Positions 16,301 to 23,743 of a DNA stretch of 26,999 bases are shown in pieces. Within the stretch, counting starts at the first letter, position 1; each line of letters begins with the position of its first letter. The position numbers and the translations under genes are program-made. A model generated the notes under the pieces. The model had not been told where the DNA came from. It did no database searches and worked only from the letters and a program-made list of their open reading frames with translations. The stretch comes from a bacterium (GTDB taxonomy: Bacteria; Joyebacterota; Joyebacteria; Joyebacterales; Joyebacteraceae), in assembly GCA_025774935.1 (NCBI GenBank), contig JALGZK010000027.1, positions 1 to 26,999 on the forward strand. The letters are read 5' to 3'.

Positions 16301-16683
16301 TCAACGAGTCGGCAGGGTCGGGTGGAGACCTCTTCCCGTACGGGTTCCGGTACGCGGGGCTCGGGAAGCTCGTCGGCACGCGGACGTGGGGCGGGACGAT
16401 CGGGATGGGGCGGCCGCCGCTCCTCGTGGACGGCGGCACGGTGACCTATCCCGCCGGCGCGTTCTACGAGGCCGACGGGACGTGGGGCATCGAGGGCCAC
16501 GGCGTCGACCCGGACATCGAGGTCATCGACGACCCGGCGCTCATGTGGGACGGGGGCGACCCGCAGCTCGACGCGGCGATCGACCTCATGCTCGAGGAGA
16601 TCGAGGCAAATCCCTACGTGCCCGCGCCGCCTCCGCCTTACACCAACAGAAGCGGCATGGGCGTGCAGCCCGAGTGGAAGTAG
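13354..16683 (+). CDS. Secreted Tricorn-like protease (beta-propellers, PDZ, S41 peptidase)
   Basis: This 1109-residue protein has a signal peptide cut after PSQA (residue 25). Residues about 30-700 form WD40/PD40-like propeller repeats (AKFSPDGSSIAYMG, PSWSPDGKWIAYFGDE, ATWSPDSKKIAFWD). They are followed by a C1 domain, a PDZ domain (about 785-880, VGDYLLAVNGVPVETDKDVW) and the C2 serine-peptidase core. The order and length match Tricorn protease. The expected nucleophile is Ser989 in NESAGSGGD, and the His is His765 in SVGHAYY. By alignment from memory, the residue before the His is Gly (Ser745 in archaeal Tricorn) and the residue after the nucleophile is Gly990 (Asp966, which selects basic P1). 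A tract with 31 acidic residues out of 37 (551-587) is inserted in the second propeller. The protein probably degrades peptides in the periplasm. The start is fixed by GAGGAGG at 13341-13347. Confidence 0.9.
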   Translation: MVLARLGTAIVLAVVLVTFASPSQAVEPHAGMLRYPDVSQTQIVFRYANDLWLVSREGGEATRLSSPTGAESYAKFSPDGSSIAYMGNYDGLWSIYTLPVTGGVPFRVTHQPSLRRLSDWTTDDRIVYAAWNVGPHAYGTKLLTVSVDGGMPEQLPVPYGTNADIADDGKWMAYSPFARDHASWKRYMGGAAADIWLFHLENHTSRRVTDWDGNDSIPMWHGSKVYYVSDAGENHHLNVWVHDVDDGTNRQVTHHRDYDVRWPSIGPGPDGQGEIVYQLGPELRLLDLESERSEAVSVTIPGDRPRLRPQREDASDYIRDGHISKTGKRVVVEARGDIWTLPAENGSPVNLTRTSGFAERGPSWSPDGKWIAYFGDETGEYELYIKQSDGRGETKKLTNMKGGFYSSATWSPDSKKIAFWDQVRTLYIHDIESGSTDAVYEIQFGYRSHVSWSHDGNWIALADAPTPSSHWAIYLLDLANGETHRVTSSMFSYTWPTFDRDGTYLYFACNRDFSDPTYDWEGSTWVYDETDRLLAIPLSAETASPLLPEIDEEEWEEDGDDEEGEDEEGEDEDGEDEDEDEDAEDEEPEPLEIDLEGFERRAILLPIERGSFTELAVSDEGLLFYLRHGDDGHKLNVLDIEDDEEMEKTVLSGVQGYAMSADGKKISALNQSGGIAIIEAAADQSWDDMVPTSGMTAVIDPREEWRQIFNDAWRFERDYFYDPGLHGVDWPAVKVQYEAMLEDCASRDDLSFIIREMIGELSVGHAYYWGGDTEQAPSTSVGLLACDFELDGGAYKISRIYEGGAWDADARGPLSHPGVDVEVGDYLLAVNGVPVETDKDVWAAFQGLAGRTVTITVSENSEIDDEARHVVIELLSSDSSLRYRAWVEANRAYVAERSDGRVGYVHVPDTGINGQTELVRQFNGQHGLDALIVDERWNGGGQDTHRFIELLNRPIVNYWVRRDGRAGFPAPSPSHYGPKCMLINESAGSGGDLFPYGFRYAGLGKLVGTRTWGGTIGMGRPPLLVDGGTVTYPAGAFYEADGTWGIEGHGVDPDIEVIDDPALMWDGGDPQLDAAIDLMLEEIEANPYVPAPPPPYTNRSGMGVQPEWK

Positions 16684-16745
16684 GGCATCGCAACTCAAGT
16701 GGGGGGTTTCCGGTGAGGTCTTAGGGCGTCACCCGGTGACCCAAA

Positions 16746-16779
16746 GAGGGGCGGGACCGCTGCGCAGGTCTCGCCCCTC
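16746..16779 (+). terminator. Strong hairpin, probable terminator of the Tricorn-like gene
   Basis: GAGGGGCGGGACC (16746-16758) pairs with GGTCTCGCCCCTC (16767-16779) over 13 positions, with one G-T wobble and an 8-nt loop. It lies 63 bp after the stop and before the kinase promoter. A T-run is lacking. A smaller palindrome, GTCACCCGGTGAC, lies just upstream at 16728-16740. Confidence 0.65.
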
Positions 16780-16806
16780 GGTGCGTTCGGGCCGCGCGCG
16801 CCATTC

Positions 16807-16835
16807 TTGAACGCCACTCGGTAGCGTGGTATCAT
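16807..16835 (+). promoter_or_regulatory. Sigma70-type promoter for the kinase gene
   Basis: TTGAAC (16807-16812) and TATCAT (16830-16835) have a 17-base spacer, with GTGG in front of the -10. Transcription would begin near 16842, leaving a leader of about 32 bases before the ATG at 16874. Confidence 0.75.
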
Positions 16836-16873
16836 GTGAACGCTACAGGTCCGTTCCTTCCCAGGGGTTGTCC

Positions 16874-19102
16874 ATGCTCGGCAAGACGATCTCCCACTAC
16901 AGGACCATCGAGAAGCTCGGTGAAGGCGGCATGGGCGCCGTCTACAGGGCGGAGGACACGGCGCTCCGACGCATCGTGGCGCTCAAGTTCCTCCCGCCGG
17001 AGCTGACGCGCGACTCGCGGGCGAGGGAGCGGTTCATCCGGGAGGCGCAGGCCGCGGCGGCTCTCAACCACCCGGGCATCTGCGTCGTCCACGAGATCGC
17101 CGAGACGAACGAGGGAATCTTCATCGCGATGGAGTGCGTCGAGGGGAAGAGCCTCCGTGCCGAACTCGAATCGGGTTCGCTCAGACTCGACCGGGCGCTC
17201 GACATCACCATCCAGGTGGCGGAGGCATTGGAGGAGGCGCACGACCGGGGGGTGGTCCACCGCGACATCAAGCCGGGGAACATCATGATCACGCCGAAGG
17301 GCCGGGCGAAGATCACCGACTTCGGTCTCGCGAGACTCTCCGGGTCGACGCTCGTGACCGAGGCAGGGACCCTCCTCGGGACCGTGGCCTACATGTCCCC
17401 GGAGCAGGCCCGCGGGGGGGCCGTCGACCACCGGACGGACATCTGGTCGCTCGGCGTTGCGCTCTACGAGATGGTCAGCGGGCGCAGGCCGTTCCGAGGA
17501 GACCACCCGCAGGCGATCATCCACTCGATTCTGAACGACGATCCTCCGCCGATGCCATCGGTGCCACCGGCGCTCGGGGGAATCATACTCGGCGCGCTCG
17601 AGCGGGACCCCGGACGGCGCTACCAGCAGGCGTCCGCGCTCGCGGCCGACCTCACCGCGTTCCGCCGGGATCCGCGGTCGGTCACGCTGACGGTTCGGCA
17701 GGCCCCCTCCGACGTCCAGCCCTCGATCGCCGTGATGCCGTTCGTGAACATGAGCGCCGACCCCGAGCAGGAGTACTTCTGCGACGGCATAGCCGAGGAG
17801 ATCATCAATGCGCTCACGCAGGTCGACGGCCTGAGGGTGATCGCCCGGACCTCCGCGTTCGCGTTCAAGGGGAAGCAGGAGGACGTCCGGGAGATCGGCA
17901 GGAAGCTCGGTGTCGCGAATCTCCTCGAGGGGAGCGTGCGCAAGGCGGGGGACCGGCTGCGCGTGACCGCCCAGCTCGTCGCCGCGGCCGACGGCTCCCA
18001 CCTCTGGTCGGAGCGCTACGACCGGCAGCTCGATGACGTGTTCGCGATTCAGGATGAGATCACCTTGGCGATCGTCGACAAACTCAGGCTCAAGCTCCTC
18101 GACGGGGGAGAGGCCCGTCTCGCCAGACGCCACACCGAGGACCCGGAGGTTCACAACCTCATCCTGCAGGCCAGTTTCTTCCTCAACCGACGAAGGGGCA
18201 GCAAGGACCTGTCCAGGGCGACCGAGCTCCTCGAGGAGGCCCGGCGGAGAGATCCCGAGAACGCGCTCGTGTACGCGGGGCTGGCCGGCTGCTGGGCGAT
18301 CCGCCCGTTCATCGGGGCCGTTCTGCCGTCGGAGGTCTTCCCCAAGGCGAGAGAGCTGGCAACGAAGGCGCTGGAGTTGGACGACTCGTTGGCCGAAGCG
18401 CACATGCTCCTTGCCCACGTGAAGACCGAGTATGAGTGGGACTGGGTAGGCGCGGAGCGCGGGTTCCGGCGCGCGATAGACCTGAACCCGTCGTACGCGA
18501 CCGCCCACTTCTCGTACTCGAACCTCCTCATGTACCTCGGACGGGTAGAAGAGGCGGTATCGGAGATCGAGCTGGCTCGTGATCTCAACCCGCTCTCCGT
18601 TCCCGCCAACAGGTGGCACTCCATGGTCCTCGCGATCGGTCGGCGCTACGAAGAGGCGGCGAGGCAGTCCCAGCGCACGATCGAGCTGGACCCAACGAGC
18701 GCCATCTCCCACCTCATACTCGGATGGACCTACGCGATGATGTCGAGGCGTGAGGAGGCCCTGGAGGAGATCCGGTTGGGACTGGAGCTCGTGACGGCGT
18801 GGGTGAGTCTGCACCGCTCGATGATAGCGCGGACGTACGTCCAGCTCGGCATGAAGGATGAAGCCCGTGCGATTCTGACCGAGATGCTCGAGCGCGAGCG
18901 CGAGACGTACGTGGAGCCCGGCATGATCGCGGCGGTGGCGTCCGCCCTCGGTGAGGTCGATCTGGCCTTCGAGCACATCGAGAAGGCGATCGAGGCGCGC
19001 GACAGCAGCGTCCTGACCATCAAGACCGACCGGGCGTTCGACAGCATCAGGTCCGATCCTCGGTACGGGGAAGTCCTGCGGACGCTGAAGCTGGAGGGTT
19101 GA
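16874..19102 (+). CDS. Ser/Thr protein kinase with TolB-like and TPR regions
   Basis: This 742-residue, apparently cytoplasmic protein begins with a Hanks-type kinase domain. It has the glycine loop GEGGMGAVY (16-24), the ATP-binding Lys38 in VALKFL, the catalytic HRDIKPGN with Asp131, the metal-binding DFG with Asp149 and the activation segment YMSPEQARG. All catalytic residues are present. Residues about 281-405 are the TolB-like/adenylate-cyclase-associated domain (IAVMPFVNMSADPEQEYFCD, LLEGSVRKAGDRLRVTAQL). The rest (about 430-735) is a series of TPR repeats (AELAxx-type helices, ELDPTSAISHLILGWTYA). No transmembrane helix is seen. This architecture is common in Acidobacteria and related soil or candidate phyla. 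The start at 16874 is set by AGGGG at 16863-16867 and by the promoter, which overlaps a longer open frame. Its target is unknown. Confidence 0.92.
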   Translation: MLGKTISHYRTIEKLGEGGMGAVYRAEDTALRRIVALKFLPPELTRDSRARERFIREAQAAAALNHPGICVVHEIAETNEGIFIAMECVEGKSLRAELESGSLRLDRALDITIQVAEALEEAHDRGVVHRDIKPGNIMITPKGRAKITDFGLARLSGSTLVTEAGTLLGTVAYMSPEQARGGAVDHRTDIWSLGVALYEMVSGRRPFRGDHPQAIIHSILNDDPPPMPSVPPALGGIILGALERDPGRRYQQASALAADLTAFRRDPRSVTLTVRQAPSDVQPSIAVMPFVNMSADPEQEYFCDGIAEEIINALTQVDGLRVIARTSAFAFKGKQEDVREIGRKLGVANLLEGSVRKAGDRLRVTAQLVAAADGSHLWSERYDRQLDDVFAIQDEITLAIVDKLRLKLLDGGEARLARRHTEDPEVHNLILQASFFLNRRRGSKDLSRATELLEEARRRDPENALVYAGLAGCWAIRPFIGAVLPSEVFPKARELATKALELDDSLAEAHMLLAHVKTEYEWDWVGAERGFRRAIDLNPSYATAHFSYSNLLMYLGRVEEAVSEIELARDLNPLSVPANRWHSMVLAIGRRYEEAARQSQRTIELDPTSAISHLILGWTYAMMSRREEALEEIRLGLELVTAWVSLHRSMIARTYVQLGMKDEARAILTEMLERERETYVEPGMIAAVASALGEVDLAFEHIEKAIEARDSSVLTIKTDRAFDSIRSDPRYGEVLRTLKLEG

Positions 19103-19147
19103 GAAGGACCTGAGCGGCCGCGCCGGCCACGCGGGCTGGCTGAACAC

Positions 19148-19177
19148 AGAGACCCCCACCGTAAGGCGGGGGTCTCT
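19148..19177. terminator. Bidirectional hairpin terminator between kinase and cysteine protease
   Basis: AGAGACCCCCACC (19148-19160) pairs with GGCGGGGGTCTCT (19165-19177) with a single A-C mismatch and a GTAA loop. It sits between two convergent genes, 46 bp after the kinase stop and 41 bp from the stop of the - strand gene. It likely serves both. T-rich but interrupted sequence follows on the + strand. Confidence 0.75.
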
Positions 19178-19217
19178 CGTCGTTCCGTCTTCCGCGACGC
19201 TCGTCGGACGCCGCGGT

Positions 19218-21710
19218 CTATTTCACCAGCACCATCTTCCGCGTCGCCGTCGTCCCGCCGGCCTCGAGCCTCAGGAAGTAGACGCCCGAACCGACCTCGA
19301 TCCCGCGCGCGTCGCGCCCGTGCCACGTGAGCCCGTGCTCGCCCGCCTCGTGCTCGCCCTCGGCGAGCGTGGCGACGAGCCGTCCCCGCACGTCGTAGAC
19401 CGCGAGGTGGACCGGGCCGTCCGACGGGAGCGTGAACGAGATCGTCGTGGTCGGGTTGAACGGGTTAGGTCTGACCGGCGCGAGCCTGGGCTCGGCAACG
19501 ACCGGGTCACCCTCTTCGACCCCCGTCGACACGTTCGGCAGCGCCCAGATCTCGATCTCATCGAGGTTCCAGCCGCAGTACTGCCAGCCCTGGTCGGTCG
19601 GGCCCATCGTCCAGCGGAGCACGACGGTCTCCTCGCCGTCCGCGACCGCCGAGATGTCGAGGTCCATGAGGTGGTACTGGAAGTCCGTGATCTCGGCGTC
19701 GTTCTCCCACACCGTGACCCAGTTCACTCCGTCGTTCGTCACGCGCACGTACGCGTGGTCGTAGATCGGCTGCTCGACGCCGAGCCACCGGCGGAACTTG
19801 AGGCGCGTGCCCGCGAGTTCCGAGCAGTCGATCGCCCCGCTCGTGAGGTGGCGCTGCGGCAGGTTGTTCTCGTAGTCGCCGTTCAGGTTGTATCCGTAGA
19901 CGTTCATGCCGTTGAACCCGCTCCACGGGTCGGGCCCGCCATGCTGCCCGCCCTGCGCGGTCGGCACGCCGTACGCCCACAGCCCCTCCGTGTCCCAGCC
20001 GGGGTCTTCGTCCATGTTCCACGCGTAGTGGACGGACGCCTCGCCGACGGCGAGCCGGAGGTCGCGCGTCGTGTCGCCCAGCTGGTTCGTGAGGTTCGCG
20101 AAGTAGACCGTCACGGTGTGCATGCCCGTCGGGAGTAGGTCGGCGTTCGACGTCAGGACGACGTCGATCGAGGTCGACTCGCCTGAGGCGAGCGTTCCCG
20201 TCGTGCTGCCCGAGAGCGTCGCCCAGTCGACCCCCGAGCTGAGCCTGACCTCGTAGTCGATCGGGTCCGTCCCGTTGTACTCGACCAGGTACGTCGCACT
20301 CGGCGGATCGAACGGTCCGCCGACGGGGCCCTCGCACTGCGCGTCGCCCTCGGGCGTCACGCGCAGGCCCGCGGGGACCGTCAGCGCCTTCATGCAGAAG
20401 TTCGCGGTCCCGGTCCACGGCGGGTCGACGAAGTTCTGGAGGTCGACCCAGACGCCGCCGTCCCTGTAGTAGCTCTCGTCCGGACTCGCCGCCGACTCGA
20501 CGATCGTGCGGTACGACGCGCCGAGGAGCACCGGGACGTCCGACGACCTGTCGTACGGGTGCCCTCCGTCCGAGAGGTGGAGGTAGACGTAGAAGTCGTC
20601 GCCGGTCGTGACGGTCGGAGGCGTGGTGAGGTCGATCGTGTGGAACCCGGTGTAGTCGAGCACGCCCGCCTGGGTCGCGAGCGGAACCGCCAGCTCGCCG
20701 CCGACGAAGTCGTCGTAGATCCCGATCGTGTACGCGACGTTGTCGACCGCCGTGAAGAAGCTCACTGCCTTGATCGCGTCGTCGCCAACCGCCACGAACC
20801 TGTTGAACCCCTCGTTCGTCTCGGTCTTCGTGTCGCGCCAGCCGTGGTAGTCGTGGTAGTAGACGCGGTCGTACCGGAACGGTTCGACGTTCTGAAACGA
20901 GATCGCACCCATCTCTGGTTCCTGGCAGGCCCACTTGTCGTAATACGAGATGAAGAAGTAGCCCTCGTACCCCCACCAGTCGCCCCAGCTGTTCTTGACG
21001 ATCCAAGCCCCCGGGAGCGGCGCCTGCGTGACCTTGCTGTCGTCCCACCCCACGATCGCGACCGCGTGGTTCGGGAGGAGGCTGTTCGAGGGCGGCTGGT
21101 AGTGGATGTAGTTCTCGATGAACGCGTTGTCCGAGCAGAGACACGTCCCGAGGACCCCGTAGGTCATGATCATGTTCTTGATGGTGTCGATGTTCTCGAG
21201 GCTCTCGCCTGCCACGAACCACTCGATGTCCCTCGGGTAGTAGTAGTGCCACGAGTCATCGGCCCGGGGCGGGGGAATGCTGTACGACTGCCCGTCTATG
21301 TCGCGGACGGCGCCCTCGGCGCGCGCGAGGTAGGCGGACGTCACGCGGTAGTCACCGCCCTGGTGTACCTCCAGGCCCGCACCTGACGGCGGATCGATGT
21401 CGTCGTTGTTGTGCTGGTTGAACCCGTTCCACCAGTCGAGGTGGTACTCGGCGAGGTTGGGCTCGCCGATCTCGCCGGCGGCCTCCCACACGCCCGTCAT
21501 GAGGAGGTTCCCCTCCATCGCGGCCATCGCGCCGTGCGTCCAGCACGTGCCGCCGGACTGGCTCTTCACCGACGTGACGTAGTTCTGCCCCATGACATCG
21601 CGGAGGTCGAAGTAGGCGGGCGGCGGGTCCGCGAAGGTGTTCGCGGGGACTAGCGCGACGACGAGCGCCGCGGTGACAGCGACCGAGAGGATCGTGCGCG
21701 AGCGGGTCAT
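19218..21710 (-). CDS. Secreted papain-like (C1A) cysteine protease with FlgD-like/Por-type C-terminal sorting domain
   Basis: This 830-residue protein begins with a signal peptide (likely cut near residue 23-27, VPANTFA). The papain-like domain has Gln51 (oxyanion hole), Cys56 in GGTCWTHG, His215 in LPNHAVAIVGW and Asn240 in IVKNSWGDWWGYEGYF, so the active site is complete. There is no clear inhibitory propeptide, and the catalytic Cys lies close to the N-terminus. A lectin-like segment follows the catalytic domain, then an Ig-like repeat (about 460-580) and a discoidin-like or MAM-like segment ending before residue 745. The last 85 residues are FlgD-like (PVRPNPFNPTTTISFTLP, VHLAVYDVRGRLVATL, GVYFLRLEAG, KMVLVK), as in cargo of Por-type systems. 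The start at 21710 follows AGAGGA; a longer upstream frame lacks a signal peptide. Likely exported and attached or released outside the cell. Confidence 0.92.
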   Translation of the reverse strand: MTRSRTILSVAVTAALVVALVPANTFADPPPAYFDLRDVMGQNYVTSVKSQSGGTCWTHGAMAAMEGNLLMTGVWEAAGEIGEPNLAEYHLDWWNGFNQHNNDDIDPPSGAGLEVHQGGDYRVTSAYLARAEGAVRDIDGQSYSIPPPRADDSWHYYYPRDIEWFVAGESLENIDTIKNMIMTYGVLGTCLCSDNAFIENYIHYQPPSNSLLPNHAVAIVGWDDSKVTQAPLPGAWIVKNSWGDWWGYEGYFFISYYDKWACQEPEMGAISFQNVEPFRYDRVYYHDYHGWRDTKTETNEGFNRFVAVGDDAIKAVSFFTAVDNVAYTIGIYDDFVGGELAVPLATQAGVLDYTGFHTIDLTTPPTVTTGDDFYVYLHLSDGGHPYDRSSDVPVLLGASYRTIVESAASPDESYYRDGGVWVDLQNFVDPPWTGTANFCMKALTVPAGLRVTPEGDAQCEGPVGGPFDPPSATYLVEYNGTDPIDYEVRLSSGVDWATLSGSTTGTLASGESTSIDVVLTSNADLLPTGMHTVTVYFANLTNQLGDTTRDLRLAVGEASVHYAWNMDEDPGWDTEGLWAYGVPTAQGGQHGGPDPWSGFNGMNVYGYNLNGDYENNLPQRHLTSGAIDCSELAGTRLKFRRWLGVEQPIYDHAYVRVTNDGVNWVTVWENDAEITDFQYHLMDLDISAVADGEETVVLRWTMGPTDQGWQYCGWNLDEIEIWALPNVSTGVEEGDPVVAEPRLAPVRPNPFNPTTTISFTLPSDGPVHLAVYDVRGRLVATLAEGEHEAGEHGLTWHGRDARGIEVGSGVYFLRLEAGGTTATRKMVLVK

Positions 21711-21765
21711 GTGGCGTTCCTCTGTTCGGGGGGACACGGCTTCCGTGAGCCTGACTGTCGTGATG

Positions 21766-21781
21766 ATGAACGCACGTTCAT
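21766..21781. promoter_or_regulatory. Palindrome over the predicted transcription start of the cysteine protease gene
   Basis: ATGAACG and CGTTCAT form 7-bp arms around a central CA (21766-21781). The palindrome overlaps the -10 by two bases and covers the expected +1 of the - strand promoter. This is a typical position for a repressor operator, though it could also be a hairpin at the 5' end of the mRNA. Confidence 0.5.
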
Positions 21782-21808
21782 GATACCACATGGTTGGCCT
21801 TCCGGCAA
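21780..21808 (-). promoter_or_regulatory. Sigma70-type promoter of the cysteine protease gene
   Basis: On the - strand TTGCCG (21808-21803) and TATCAT (21785-21780) are 17 bases apart, with GTGG before the -10. The leader to the ATG at 21710 would be about 60 bases. Confidence 0.7.
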
Positions 21809-21862
21809 GAGGACGGCGATCGCATCGGTGTGACGAGTTCTGTCCGGACGGCTTCATAGAGG

Positions 21863-21891
21863 TTGCGGGAGCGCACTCGCTCTGATAGTGT
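21863..21891 (+). promoter_or_regulatory. Possible promoter of the small beta-barrel gene
   Basis: TTGCGG (21863-21868) and TAGTGT (21886-21891) are separated by 17 bases, with TGA directly before the -10. The -10 is weak. It is divergent from the cysteine protease promoter. Confidence 0.4.
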
Positions 21892-21938
21892 CCCCCCTGA
21901 GCTGGAGCCGCGGTGACCCTGACGCGGGGAGGCGCAGT

Positions 21939-22358
21939 ATGAAGGGACTGGTCGTAGCGATCTGTCTGCTGGTGCTCATCGGAGGATCCGGAGTTGCCGC
22001 GGGGGCTTTCACCCTGGGAGCGTCGTACGACTTCGACGGAGGCTGCTTCGGCGTGGTCGCCGGTACCACCTTCGATGTCTCGGACACATGGCACGTGCTG
22101 CCGGACATCGGCTACTACTTCGACAAGGACTACTGGAGTGCCAACGTGAACGGTGTCTTCGCCCTCGATCCTGATTGGACCACCACGTGGTACGGCCTCG
22201 CCGGCGTGAACATCGCGTGGGCCTCGGACACCGACATCGGGGTGAACCTCGGCGCCGGGACGAACTTCAAACTCGGTTCGTTGCCATCCTTCGTCGAGGC
22301 GAAGTACATCTTTGCCGGCAGAGACGGGTTCTACGCGATGCTCGGAGTGCGCTTCTGA
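21939..22358 (+). CDS. Small outer-membrane beta-barrel-like protein
   Basis: This 139-residue protein has a clean signal peptide (MKGLVVAICLLVLIGGSGVAAG, likely cut after VAA or AAG). The rest is about 115 residues of alternating strand-like sequence with aromatic girdle residues: FTLGASYDFDG, WHVLPDIGYYFDKDYW, TTWYGLAGVNIAW, IGVNLGAGTNFKL, FVEAKYIFAG. It ends with FYAMLGVRF, with the terminal Phe needed for outer-membrane assembly. That is enough for a small barrel of about eight strands. GGGGAGG at 21926-21932 fixes the start; an upstream in-frame start at 21888 overlaps the possible promoter. The function is unknown. Confidence 0.78.
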   Translation: MKGLVVAICLLVLIGGSGVAAGAFTLGASYDFDGGCFGVVAGTTFDVSDTWHVLPDIGYYFDKDYWSANVNGVFALDPDWTTTWYGLAGVNIAWASDTDIGVNLGAGTNFKLGSLPSFVEAKYIFAGRDGFYAMLGVRF

Positions 22359-22432
22359 TCCGCTGACCGACGGGCCGGGGGCGCATCACGAACGCTGACC
22401 GAGCCTACAAGCGCATCATCAATGCATGGTGC

Positions 22433-23680
22433 ATGTACGACTGGGCGAACTCAGCGTTCGCCACGACCGTCATTGCCGCGCTCTTCCCTCCGTTCTACCG
22501 CTCGCTCGTGTTGGCCGCAGGGCTCCCCGAGAAGAACGCCACCGCATACTGGGGCTACACGACAGCGGTCGTGCTCCTCCTCATGGCTGTTCTCTCGCCG
22601 CTCCTCGGCGCGATCGGGGATTACACCGGAGGGAAGAAGCGCTACGTCGCGTTCTTCATCGCCGTCGGCGTCACTGCGACCGCTCTCCTGGCCACGATCG
22701 GTGAGGGTGAGTGGCTCAAGGGGTCGGTCATATGCGCCGTGGCGGCGATGGGGTTCGCCGGGTCGATCCTCTTCTACGAGTCGTTCCTCCCGCACATCGC
22801 GACCAGGGGCGATATCGACCAGGTCTCCGCGCGGGGCTACGCGACGGGGTACGTGGGCGGAGGGATTCTCCTCGTCGTGAACGTGCTGTGGGTCTGGCAC
22901 CCCGACTGGTTCGGGATGCCAGACCAGGCGTTCGCGGTCCGCGCCTCGTTCGTGAGTGTCGCCGTCTGGTGGGGGCTCTTCTCGATCCCGTTCTTCCGCC
23001 GCGTGCCCGAGCCTCCCGTCGCACGGACCGAAGGTCCGCGACGCCCGCTGGTCGGCGTCGGGTTCGCTCGCCTGGTCTCGACGTTCCGCGAGATCAGACG
23101 GTACAGACAGCTCATCATCTTCCTCGTCGCGTTCTGGGTCTACAGCGACGGCATCGGCACCATGATGCGGATGGCGACCGCCTACGGCGACGAGATCGGC
23201 ATCGGCCTCGTCGACATGGTGCTGGCGCTCATCATCACGCAATTCGTCGGGATCCCGACGACGATCGGGTTCGGGCGGCTGGCGAGGCGGGTGAGCGCGA
23301 AGCCGACGATCATGCTGACCCTGGCCGTGTTCACCGTCATCGCGATCGGCGCGTACTTCATGAAGACGGCGCTCCACTTCTATCTCCTCGCCGGTTCGTT
23401 CGGGGTCATCCAGGGAGGTTGCGCCGCGCTCTCGCGCTCGCTCTTCGGCTCGATGGTCCCGAAGCACAAGACCGCCGAGTTCTTCGGGTTCTTCTCCGCG
23501 AGCGCCAAGTTCGCGGGGATCCTCGGGCCGATGATCTTCGGGATCGTCGGCCAGGCCACGGGCGGGAGCAGGATGAGCATCATCGCTCTCGTCGTGTTCT
23601 TCCTCGTGGGGATGGCCGTGCTCTCGCGGGTGGACGTGGAGGAGGGGAGGAGGGTGGCTGGAGGGATGCCCCGGAAGTGA
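22433..23680 (+). CDS. UMF1-type MFS transporter (Atg22-like)
   Basis: This 415-residue inner-membrane protein has about twelve hydrophobic helices. It carries the UMF1/Atg22 hallmarks MYDWANSAFATTVIAALFPPFY at the N-terminus, SPLLGAIGDYTGGKKR (MFS loop 2-3 motif A), FYESFLPHIA and a GYVGGGI helix. Relatives are proposed to export small solutes such as amino acids; the substrate is unknown. In homologues about ten residues precede the YDWANSAFA block, and here the same frame encodes RAYKRIINAWC before the ATG. No ATG, GTG or TTG exists between the in-frame stop at 22364 and 22433, and the ATG at 22433 lacks a ribosome binding site. Initiation at a rare codon such as ATC 22385, after GGGGG at 22377-22381, is possible. 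Confidence 0.85.
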   Translation: MYDWANSAFATTVIAALFPPFYRSLVLAAGLPEKNATAYWGYTTAVVLLLMAVLSPLLGAIGDYTGGKKRYVAFFIAVGVTATALLATIGEGEWLKGSVICAVAAMGFAGSILFYESFLPHIATRGDIDQVSARGYATGYVGGGILLVVNVLWVWHPDWFGMPDQAFAVRASFVSVAVWWGLFSIPFFRRVPEPPVARTEGPRRPLVGVGFARLVSTFREIRRYRQLIIFLVAFWVYSDGIGTMMRMATAYGDEIGIGLVDMVLALIITQFVGIPTTIGFGRLARRVSAKPTIMLTLAVFTVIAIGAYFMKTALHFYLLAGSFGVIQGGCAALSRSLFGSMVPKHKTAEFFGFFSASAKFAGILGPMIFGIVGQATGGSRMSIIALVVFFLVGMAVLSRVDVEEGRRVAGGMPRK

Positions 23681-23695
23681 CGGCGCCGAGCCGTC
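23679..23695 (+). terminator. Small hairpin overlapping the stop of the transporter gene
   Basis: GACGGC (23679-23684) pairs with GCCGTC (23690-23695) across a 5-nt loop. It begins inside the TGA stop codon. The T content afterwards is low, so termination here is uncertain. Confidence 0.3.
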
Positions 23696-23743
23696 TGCGT
23701 CTCCATACGTACGGCCCATGGTGAGCGAGAAGGGAGAATGCCG

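Noticed and set aside
16832-19159. A 775-codon open frame on the - strand opposite the kinase
   Set aside because: The kinase motifs on the + strand are complete; the antisense protein has no recognisable feature and would run through the terminator hairpin.
21711-22094. N-terminal extension of the cysteine protease on the - strand
   Set aside because: The extension would cover the promoter and palindrome and would bury the signal peptide that starts at 21710.
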